Assembly (NCBI RefSeq): GCF_036181745.1
Contig: NZ_CP108080.1
Location: 3,618,501 to 3,682,500, forward strand
DNA from: Streptomyces sp. NBC_00259
Lineage (GTDB): Bacteria > Actinomycetota > Actinomycetes > Streptomycetales > Streptomycetaceae
Direction of reading: 5' to 3'
DNA: 64,000 bases
Positions 1-6,752 of this stretch are shown in pieces. The translations under genes and the position numbers were made by a program. Position 1 is the first letter of the stretch. Every line of letters starts with the position of its first letter. Under the pieces are notes generated by a model. The model did no database searches. It was not told the DNA's origin and saw only the letters and a list, made by a program, of their open reading frames with translations.

Positions 1-1
1 C

Positions 2-982
2 ATGGGGCTGCTGCTGCTCCTCGCTCCCGACCGGGTCACGGTGTGGACGTTCGTGGCCGCGGCGGCGACGACGGGCGCAGCGGCCGCTGCCGTCCAGCCC
101 GCCTTCCAGGGACTCATCGTCCAGTTGGTGCCGCCGACGGCGCTCCAGCGGGCCAACGCGGCCCTGCGGCTGGTCCTCAACGTGGCGCGTATCGCCGTAC
201 CCGGCCTGGGGGCGATGCTCGGCGCGGTCTTCGGGTACGGGCAGGTGCTGCTCGCCGCGGCGCTGGCGTTCGGCTCGTGCTGCGCCGTCCTCGCCGGGCT
301 GCGGATCAGCACGCCGCCGCGCGCCACGAAGGCCGTACTGGCGGGCGCGCGCGAGGGCTGGGCCGCGTTCCGCAGCCGCCCGTGGATGTGGGGGTACGCA
401 CTCTCGGGGGCCGTCGCCGTGCCGCTGTGGCTGGCCGGGTACCAGCTGCTCGGCCCGCTGATCCTGTCCGGCCGGGACGACGGCCAGGGCCACTGGGGCT
501 GGGCGGTCTCGGCGTTCTCCGCCGGCATGGTGCTCGGCTCGCTGATCGCGCTGCGCTGGCGGCCCCACCGGGTGATGCTCGCCTGCGTCCTCGTCCAGTT
601 GCTGTGGCCGCTACCCCTCGCCGTCCTCGCAACGCACCCCGAGCTTCCATGGCTGCTCGTGTCGATGCTGGTCAGCGGCGCGAGCCTGGAACTGGCCGTG
701 GTCTTCTACGAGACGGCCAAGCAGCAGCAGGTCCCGGAGGAGCTGATCGGCCGGATCACCTCCCTGACGATGTTCGGCGAGACCGCGCTCGTACCGCTCG
801 CGTACGTCCTGGCCGGTACCGTCGCCGACCGCATCGGCTCGGGACCCGTCATGTGGATCTGCTGCCTCGGCATTCTCGCCGTCACGGTGGCGCTGCTGCC
901 CGTCCCCGGCATCCGTCGTCTCGGCCGACCGACGGAGTCCAAGGGCGCCACCCACCTCAAGCAACGCGTCACCCGGGCATGA
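2..982 (+). CDS. MFS transporter, C-terminal part (cut by window edge)
   Basis: This is the C-terminal portion of a major facilitator superfamily permease, probably a drug or metabolite exporter in the cytoplasmic membrane. About eight hydrophobic helices are visible, separated by the short basic loops typical of MFS proteins, and the reading frame is open to the left edge. At 326 residues it is short of the usual 400 or more, so the ATG at base 2 is probably internal and the true start lies outside the window. The 3' end overlaps the convergent helR gene by 14 bases. The substrate cannot be told from this part. Confidence 0.8.
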   Translation: MGLLLLLAPDRVTVWTFVAAAATTGAAAAAVQPAFQGLIVQLVPPTALQRANAALRLVLNVARIAVPGLGAMLGAVFGYGQVLLAAALAFGSCCAVLAGLRISTPPRATKAVLAGAREGWAAFRSRPWMWGYALSGAVAVPLWLAGYQLLGPLILSGRDDGQGHWGWAVSAFSAGMVLGSLIALRWRPHRVMLACVLVQLLWPLPLAVLATHPELPWLLVSMLVSGASLELAVVFYETAKQQQVPEELIGRITSLTMFGETALVPLAYVLAGTVADRIGSGPVMWICCLGILAVTVALLPVPGIRRLGRPTESKGATHLKQRVTRA

Positions 983-3137
983 CGTAGCGCTGCCGCGGAC
1001 CGTGCGTCAGCTCCGGTGGCAGCGGCCGGTGGTGGAGTACGTCGAGACGGGAGACGGCCCGGGTCAGGGCCACGTACAGGCGGTGCGGTCCGCGCTCCTC
1101 CGCGGCGGCGATGGCGGCCGGTTCGGTCACGACGACGTGGTCGTACTCCAGCCCCTTGGCGAGGGACGCGGCAAGGACGGTGAGACGACCGTCGTCTGCG
1201 GCTGCCGTCGCCTCGCCGAGGGCATCGCGGAGCGCGGGTACGTCGGCGTCCGCCGCGATCACGCCCACCGAGCCCTCGCGGGTGAGGGCTGCACGTACCG
1301 CGTCGACCGTCGCCGCGACCACATCCGTCACCTCCCGGATCGTCAACTCCCCGTCGCGGCGCAGCGAACGGGCGGGCGGTACGTCGACGGACAGCACGCC
1401 GAGCAGCCGGTTGGCCAGCTCGACCACGGCCGCCGGGACTCGGAAGCCGGTGGTCAGCGGCACCACTGCGGCTCGGGGTTTGCCGAGGTGGGCGAGGTGT
1501 TCCGGCCAGCTGCGGGCGGCCCAGGGGGTGGTGCCCTGCGCCAGGTCACCGAGGACCGTCAGCGAGCCGAAGGCCGCGCGGCGGGCGATGACGCGGCACT
1601 GCATCGGTGAGAGGTCCTGGGCCTCGTCGACGACGATGTGGCTGTATCCGGCAGGTCGTTCGATCAGTCCGGCGAGCTCGTCGAGGAGGACGAGATCGGC
1701 GGCCGACCACTTCGCCGACTTCCAGGAGCGGGGCGGCCGGTCCCATCGGATCGCCGTCCGCTCGACCTCGGTGAGGAGTTCCTCCCTGGCGGGCAGGACA
1801 CCGGTCCCATCGGGCAGGGCGCCGGTCCCATCGTGCAGGGCACCTTTGCCGTCGCCGTCGAGCAGGCCGTCCGGGTCTGTGAGCAGCCCCGCCAGCACCT
1901 CCTCCGGCCGCGCTTTCGGCCAGACCTCGTCCACGAACGCCGACACGGCCCGCGACCTGCCGATCCGCTGCGTCCAGCTGCCGCTCGTCGGCCCCGAACG
2001 GCGCTCCACCCGGAGCTGCACCGCCCGGACGACACGGGTACGGACGCGTTCCCGCCCGACCGCGTACGGCGGCCCCTCCTCCCGTACGTCGGCGACGATC
2101 CGCCGCAACTCGCCGAGCGGGACGCGCCAGCGGTACGAGCCGTCGGGTACGGACAGTTCGGCGTCCGGGGTGACGACGCGGGCGTACAGCGCGCGGTGCA
2201 GGACGACCGCCATCCGGGCGTCGTGCTTGACGGCGGCCGCGGCGTCGCTGTCCTGCACGCGCACCGGATGGCGGGCGATCTCGTCCTCGACCGTCGACTG
2301 ACGGACGTCCATCTCGCCGAGCGCGGGCAGCACTTCGGAGATGTAGGAGAGGAACGTGCGGTTCGGGCCGAGGATCAGCAGTCCACCGCGCCGGATGCGC
2401 TGGGGATGGGTGTAGAGGAGATACGCGGCGCGGTGCAGGCCGACGGCCGTCTTGCCGGTACCGGGGGCACCCTGGACGCAGACGGATTCGGCGAGGTCGG
2501 AGCGTACGAGCGCATCCTGTTCGGGCTGGATGGTCGCGGCGATGTCGCGCATCGGGCCGACGCGCGGACGCTCGATCTCGCCGGCGACGATGCCGCTCGT
2601 GGCCGTGCCGGTGCCTGCGGGGTCTGTGGTGCCCGTGGTGCCGTGGGTGCCGGTGATGGCGCCTTCGGCGGTGCTCGCCCCGGGATCGCCGCGCGTCAGG
2701 GGCTCGTCCTCCAGTCCGGTCAGATCCGCGGAGTCACCCTTGCTGTGCGGGGCCCAGCCGAAGCGGCGGCGTACGGCGACGCCCTGAGGGTCGTGTGCGC
2801 TCGCCTGGTAGAAGGCCCGTGAGACGGGAGCGCGCCAGTCGATGACGAGGGGCGGAGCCGCCGGGTGCTCGCTGATGCGGCGGCGGCCGATGTGATGGAT
2901 CTGGCCGTCCTCGTGGTCGAGACGGCCGAAAAAGAGCGGGCTGGGCGGGAGTTCGCGCAGTTCTTTGGCATGACTGCGGAGCTCGTAGCCGAGCGCTTCG
3001 GCGTCGGCACCCGAGGCGGAGACGTCCTCGCTGGTGACGACACGCGTGGCGGCGCCTTCGGTCATCGCGGTCAGAGCGGCCCTGCAGAGGTCGTGGTAGT
3101 CGCGTTCCTGGCTGAGCGCATGCTCGAGTGACGTCAT
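969..3137 (-). CDS. helR: HelR-type RNA polymerase recycling ATPase (HelD-like, UvrD/Rep fold)
   Basis: HelR/HelD proteins are superfamily 1 helicase-like ATPases that push into RNA polymerase to release stalled complexes; Streptomyces HelR also displaces rifamycins from the enzyme. The 722-residue protein has an N-terminal charged region, Walker A GAPGTGKTAVG near residue 225, Walker B VDEAQDLSPMQ near 520, and a C-terminal motif ending YVALTRAVSRLDVLH, in helicase order. Length and N-terminus fit HelR better than UvrD or PcrA. A Gly/Thr-rich low-complexity stretch lies near residues 160-185. The gene follows a TetR regulator on the same strand after 81 bases. I see no rifamycin-associated 19-bp element in that gap; a perfect palindrome at 3153-3165 is present instead. 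Family assignment is firm; the resistance role is inferred. Confidence 0.85.
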   Translation of the reverse strand: MTSLEHALSQERDYHDLCRAALTAMTEGAATRVVTSEDVSASGADAEALGYELRSHAKELRELPPSPLFFGRLDHEDGQIHHIGRRRISEHPAAPPLVIDWRAPVSRAFYQASAHDPQGVAVRRRFGWAPHSKGDSADLTGLEDEPLTRGDPGASTAEGAITGTHGTTGTTDPAGTGTATSGIVAGEIERPRVGPMRDIAATIQPEQDALVRSDLAESVCVQGAPGTGKTAVGLHRAAYLLYTHPQRIRRGGLLILGPNRTFLSYISEVLPALGEMDVRQSTVEDEIARHPVRVQDSDAAAAVKHDARMAVVLHRALYARVVTPDAELSVPDGSYRWRVPLGELRRIVADVREEGPPYAVGRERVRTRVVRAVQLRVERRSGPTSGSWTQRIGRSRAVSAFVDEVWPKARPEEVLAGLLTDPDGLLDGDGKGALHDGTGALPDGTGVLPAREELLTEVERTAIRWDRPPRSWKSAKWSAADLVLLDELAGLIERPAGYSHIVVDEAQDLSPMQCRVIARRAAFGSLTVLGDLAQGTTPWAARSWPEHLAHLGKPRAAVVPLTTGFRVPAAVVELANRLLGVLSVDVPPARSLRRDGELTIREVTDVVAATVDAVRAALTREGSVGVIAADADVPALRDALGEATAAADDGRLTVLAASLAKGLEYDHVVVTEPAAIAAAEERGPHRLYVALTRAVSRLDVLHHRPLPPELTHGPRQRYVMPG

Positions 3138-3152
3138 TCCATCGAGAATAAC

Positions 3153-3165
3153 GTAACTGAGTTAC
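3153..3165. promoter_or_regulatory. palindrome upstream of helR, probable TetR operator
   Basis: The sequence GTAACT-g-AGTTAC is a perfect inverted repeat with 6-base arms around one central base, starting 16 bases upstream of the helR ATG in the gap between the TetR gene and helR. Its AT-rich surroundings contrast with the flanking genes and look like a promoter. The size and symmetry fit a TetR-family operator, so the adjacent regulator is the natural candidate to bind it. Binding is inferred. Confidence 0.5.
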
Positions 3166-3218
3166 ATTTTTTACTTGAACTCAGAAGACCGGGAGCCCTT
3201 CCTCAACGAAACCCATCC

Positions 3219-3833
3219 TCAGGACCGAGCGAGCCCCCTACGCAGCTGACCGAAGGCGAGATCCACGGCGGCCACGGCATCGGCGTACACGTCGTCCGCG
3301 CGCTCGCCCGCCGAGATACGGCGCCAGTTCTCCTCGGCCAGCACCCGCAGCACGGCGACGATCTGCCCGGCCGCGAGCCGCGCACCGACACCCGCGCCAA
3401 GGGCCGCGGCCAGCGCCTCCTCCGACCTCCCCTGGTACGGGTACAGGCGCGCCACCAGGCTCGGAGTCCCGTACAGCAGCCGGTGAAAGGCGAGCACGTG
3501 CGGGTGATCGTTCAACCCGGTCACCGGATCCCGGCGGGCCAGCCCGTCGAGGAGATGACGGCGCAGCGCGTCGAGCGGGGTCTCGTCCTCCGCGCGGGCG
3601 GCGACGACGCGCGCGGCCTCATCCTCGTGGTCGGCGAACCGGTGCAGGACGAGGTCCTCCTTCGCCGGGAAGTAGCGGAAGAGGGTCGGCTTGGAGACCT
3701 CCGCGGCGGCGGCGACCTCGGCGACGGAAACGGCGTCGAAGCCCTTCTCCAGGAAGAGAGCGATCGCCGCGTCGGAGATCGCCTGGTACGTCCGTCGCTT
3801 CTTGCGCTCGCGCAGCCCCAGCTCAGCACTCAT
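3219..3833 (-). CDS. TetR/AcrR family transcriptional regulator
   Basis: A 204-residue TetR-type repressor. The N-terminal helix-turn-helix includes AAIALFLEKGFDAVSV and the recognition helix region KPTLFRYFPAKEDLVLHRF, classic TetR signatures; the rest is a helical ligand domain without recognisable specificity. I chose the ATG at 3833 (MSAELGLRERKK), which begins right before the DNA-binding domain; an upstream TTG at 3866 would add 11 residues with no better ribosome site. It lies upstream of helR on the same strand, and the palindrome in the gap suggests it controls helR directly. About 100 bases separate its start from the next TetR gene's end, filled with degenerate GGTCAGCG-like repeats. 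Confidence 0.85.
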   Translation of the reverse strand: MSAELGLRERKKRRTYQAISDAAIALFLEKGFDAVSVAEVAAAAEVSKPTLFRYFPAKEDLVLHRFADHEDEAARVVAARAEDETPLDALRRHLLDGLARRDPVTGLNDHPHVLAFHRLLYGTPSLVARLYPYQGRSEEALAAALGAGVGARLAAGQIVAVLRVLAEENWRRISAGERADDVYADAVAAVDLAFGQLRRGLARS

Positions 3834-3934
3834 GCACCGAGCGTACGCACTGAGGGTCTGGCGCAACTGGTCAGCGGATGACGCAGCGGATCAACGGAGG
3901 GCACAGCAGGTCAGCGAACAGCGCAGCCAGCGGG

Positions 3935-4741
3935 TCAGCGGGGATCCGCCGATCCCTCCCGTCCGCCCTCCTGCGTCGCGATCAGTACCGCCACCCCGTC
4001 CAGGATCCGGTCCAGCCCGAAGGTGAACTCGTGGTCGGGCTCGTCCGGCTGGGTCAGCACACCCGAGCCGAGCAGCCTGGCCACGGCCGGATAGCGCTGC
4101 GGGTCGGCGAGCCGGGTCAGGGTGTTCACATGGCGGGCGAGGAACTCCTCCTCGCCGCCGCTCGCCGCGACCGCCGCACCGATGTCGCTCATCATCATGG
4201 CCTCGCTCCGGACGAAGCCGCCGACCAGCACGATCACCGAGATCTTCTGACCGTCGTCGAGCCCGGTGGACTCCAGCGCCACCATGCCCTGCTCCCACCA
4301 CGCCACCATGTTGGGGGTCGCCGGCGGGCCGGACACCGGGACGCGCAGCGCCCACAGGTTCCGGTGGAAGACCTCGCGCTGCGCCCACGCCCAGGCGGCG
4401 AGCGCCGTACGCCACCCCTCGCCCTGCCGTGTCGGCGGCGGGGTCCCGATGACCGCCTCCTGCATCAGGACGTACAGCTCGTCCTTGGCGGCGACGTACC
4501 GGTAGAGCGACATCGTCGAGACGCCGAGCACCTTCGCGACGCGCCCCATCGAGACCGCCGCGAGCCCCTCCTCCGCCGCCAGCCCGACCGCGGCGTCGAC
4601 GATCCGGCCCAGACTGAGCCCTGGCCTGGGGCCTTTGGAGGGGCGCTCCCGCAGCCCCCACGCGGCCTCGATGCTCGCGGGCAGCCCCGTACCGCTGCCC
4701 TTGCCGCTGCCGCTGCCGCCTGATTCGCCGCGCTCGGCCAC
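3935..4741 (-). CDS. TetR/AcrR family regulator (TetR_C type), divergent from ABC exporter
   Basis: A 268-residue TetR regulator with a Gly/Ser-rich N-terminal tail (residues 1-30), a helix-turn-helix (GRIVDAAVGLAAEEG, then MSLYRYVAAKDEL) at about 45-95, and a large C-terminal ligand domain of the type found in TetR proteins guarding drug exporters. The start is the GTG at 4741, preceded by AGAGG at a suitable distance; longer open frames upstream run across the promoter into the ABC gene and are not credible. It is divergent from the DrrA/DrrB-like exporter, and two tandem palindromes sit between them, so it most likely represses both itself and the exporter. The inducer is unknown. Confidence 0.87.
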   Translation of the reverse strand: MAERGESGGSGSGKGSGTGLPASIEAAWGLRERPSKGPRPGLSLGRIVDAAVGLAAEEGLAAVSMGRVAKVLGVSTMSLYRYVAAKDELYVLMQEAVIGTPPPTRQGEGWRTALAAWAWAQREVFHRNLWALRVPVSGPPATPNMVAWWEQGMVALESTGLDDGQKISVIVLVGGFVRSEAMMMSDIGAAVAASGGEEEFLARHVNTLTRLADPQRYPAVARLLGSGVLTQPDEPDHEFTFGLDRILDGVAVLIATQEGGREGSADPR

Positions 4742-4790
4742 CGGTCCGCACCTCTGTTCTCCGAAGAACCTTGACGCACATCCTAGTAAT

Positions 4791-4826
4791 GCGTAACCCT
4801 TACGCGATAACGCGTATGCCATACGC
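4791..4826. promoter_or_regulatory. two tandem 15-bp palindromes, TetR operator region
   Basis: Two perfect inverted repeats lie side by side in the divergent promoter: GCGTAA-ccc-TTACGC at 4791-4805 and GCGTAT-gcc-ATACGC at 4812-4826. Both have 6-base arms and 3-base spacers, and their centres are 21 bases apart, two turns of the helix, which would place two dimers on one DNA face. The position between a TetR gene and the exporter it faces makes them the probable operator. Seen directly; binding is inferred. Confidence 0.7.
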
Positions 4827-4859
4827 AGTACATGCAACTCCGAGCTGAGGGGGAACGGC

Positions 4860-5906
4860 ATGACGCCGAGCTCACAGGAGCCGACCGCACGAGAGCCGCG
4901 CGCACAGAAGCCAGGCGCAAGGGAGCCAGGCGCACAGGACCCGCACCACCACCCGTCCCGCCCCGCCGTCGAGGCCACCGCCCTCAGGAAGTCGTACGGC
5001 GACGTCCGCGTCCTCGACGGCGTCGATCTGCGCGTCGAACGGGGCACCGTCTTCTCGCTCCTCGGCCCCAACGGCGCGGGCAAGACCACCACCATCCGCA
5101 TCCTCGCGACGCTCACCACCGCGGACGGGGGCCACGCCCGGATCGCCGGCCATGACGTCGTCGCCGAACGGGCCGCCGTACGCAGGGCGATCAGCCTCAC
5201 CGGTCAGTTCGCGGCGGTCGACGAGATGCAGACCGGCGAGGAGAACCTGCGGATGATGGCCCGCCTCGGCGGCGCCTCACGCGCGGCCGCCCGCCGCCGC
5301 GCCGCCGAACTCCTCGAACGCTTCGACCTCACCCCGGCCGCCGGCCGTCTCGCGCGCACCTACTCGGGCGGGATGCGGCGCAGGCTCGACCTCGCCGCCG
5401 GCCTCGTCGGCAGCCCCGAGGTGATCTTCCTGGACGAGCCGACGACCGGCCTCGACCCGCGCAGCCGCCAGCAGCTGTGGCAGGTCGTACGGGAGTTGTC
5501 GGCGGGCGGGGCCACGGTCTTCCTCACGACGCAGTACCTGGAGGAGGCCGATCAGCTCGCGGACCGCATCGCCGTGATCGACAGCGGTCGGATCGTCGCC
5601 GAGGGCACCGCCCACGAGCTCAAGAGCCGGGTCGCGGGTCATCGTCTCGACCTCGTACTCACCAGCCGCGACGCCTACGAACGCCACACCGCCCGCGCGG
5701 TCCACCGCTCCCCCGAGACCCTCACCCTCGGCCTCCCGACCGACGGCATCGCGGCCCACGTCCGAGCCCTGCTCGACGAACTCGACCCGGACCGCGGCGA
5801 CGTGGCCCGCTTCTCCCTGCACACCGCGACGCTCGACGACGTCTTCCTGACCCTCACCCGTACGGCACCGCGCGACGCCACCGCCGAGGAGCCCACCCAT
5901 GTCTGA
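4860..5906 (+). CDS. ABC exporter ATP-binding subunit, DrrA-like
   Basis: This 348-residue subunit powers an ABC exporter of the daunorubicin-resistance (DrrA) type. Walker A GPNGAGKTTTIRIL lies near residue 65, the signature YSGGMRRRLDLAAGL near 170, Walker B VIFLDEPTTGLD near 190, and the switch region LTTQYLEEADQL near 220, followed by the C-terminal extension usual for DrrA proteins. The ATG at 4860 follows a strong GAGGGG ribosome site. The first 35 residues contain an unusual repeated E-P-x-A-R/Q pattern before the conserved fold. It overlaps the permease gene by 8 bases. Substrate is probably a hydrophobic drug or natural product, inferred from family and the TetR neighbour. Confidence 0.92.
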   Translation: MTPSSQEPTAREPRAQKPGAREPGAQDPHHHPSRPAVEATALRKSYGDVRVLDGVDLRVERGTVFSLLGPNGAGKTTTIRILATLTTADGGHARIAGHDVVAERAAVRRAISLTGQFAAVDEMQTGEENLRMMARLGGASRAAARRRAAELLERFDLTPAAGRLARTYSGGMRRRLDLAAGLVGSPEVIFLDEPTTGLDPRSRQQLWQVVRELSAGGATVFLTTQYLEEADQLADRIAVIDSGRIVAEGTAHELKSRVAGHRLDLVLTSRDAYERHTARAVHRSPETLTLGLPTDGIAAHVRALLDELDPDRGDVARFSLHTATLDDVFLTLTRTAPRDATAEEPTHV

Positions 5907-6642
5907 CGCGCTCACCCTGACCGGCCGCGGCATCCGCCTCAGCAGGCGCAACGTCGATGCCGTCATCACCAGCATGATGCTGCCCGTCATGCTGATGCTG
6001 ATCTTCGTCTACTTCTTCGGCGGAGCCATCGACACCGGCACGGAGTACGTCACCTACGTCGTCCCCGGCGTCCTGCTGCTGTGTGCGGGATTCGGTGCCT
6101 CCACCACCGCCGTGACCGTCAGCGACGACATGAAGGGCGGCATCATCGACCGCTTCCGCTCGCTCGACATCGGCGGCATCCCCATCCTCACCGGCCACGC
6201 CGCCGCCAGCACCGCCCGCAACCTCGTCTCGACCGCCCTCGTCCTCGGCGTGGCCTTCGCCATCGGCTTCCGCCCCTCGGCGACACCGGCCGGCTGGCTC
6301 GCCGCCGCCGGTGTCCTGCTCGCCTTCATCGTGGCCATCTCCTGGCTCTCGGCGGCGATCGGACTGCTCGCCAAGTCCCCGGAGGCGGCAGGCGGGTTCA
6401 CGTTCTTCATGATGTTCCTGCCCTACCCGAGCAGCGCGTTCGTCCCGATCGACACGATGCCGAACTGGCTCCACGGCTTCGCGGAACACCAGCCGGTCAC
6501 CCCGGTGATCGAGTCCCTCCGCGGCCTCCTCCTCGACCAGCCCGTCGGCAACACCCCGTGGATCGCGCTGGCATGGTGCGCGGGGCTGCTGGCCCTGGGA
6601 ACGGCGGGCGGGTCGCTGCTGTTCAGGCTGCGGACGAGGTGA
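5899..6642 (+). CDS. ABC exporter permease subunit, DrrB-like
   Basis: A 247-residue ABC-2 type permease with six predicted membrane helices. It shows the conserved ABC-2 segment around FRSLDIGGIPILTGHA after the second helix pair and a late loop (FVPIDTMPNWLHGFAEHQPVT) characteristic of DrrB proteins. It is translationally coupled to the ATPase by an 8-base overlap and would form the membrane channel of a DrrA2B2 complex. The two genes have no further partner downstream; the next gene starts 110 bases later and is unrelated. Confidence 0.92.
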   Translation: MSDALTLTGRGIRLSRRNVDAVITSMMLPVMLMLIFVYFFGGAIDTGTEYVTYVVPGVLLLCAGFGASTTAVTVSDDMKGGIIDRFRSLDIGGIPILTGHAAASTARNLVSTALVLGVAFAIGFRPSATPAGWLAAAGVLLAFIVAISWLSAAIGLLAKSPEAAGGFTFFMMFLPYPSSAFVPIDTMPNWLHGFAEHQPVTPVIESLRGLLLDQPVGNTPWIALAWCAGLLALGTAGGSLLFRLRTR

Positions 6643-6662
6643 TCCGGCCCCGCGGCGAGCGG

Positions 6663-6691
6663 TGTTCCCGTCCTGTGGGTCACTGTTCCCG
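6663..6691 (+). promoter_or_regulatory. direct repeat TGTTCCCG x2 upstream of the STAND gene
   Basis: TGTTCCCG occurs at 6663-6670 and 6684-6691, 21 bases apart, in the 110-base gap before the STAND ATPase gene. A direct repeat on the same helix face suits an activator binding in tandem. A weak -10-like TAGCCT follows at 6707. No regulator can be assigned. Confidence 0.3.
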
Positions 6692-6752
6692 CGGTATCGC
6701 CATGGGTAGCCTTGCCTGCGGCAGCGTCGGGGATCAGGGGGGGGGAGTCGCT

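Noticed and set aside
3138..3218. Rifamycin-associated element upstream of helR
   Set aside because: I looked for the GC-rich 19-bp inverted repeat and found only the AT-rich GTAACT palindrome.
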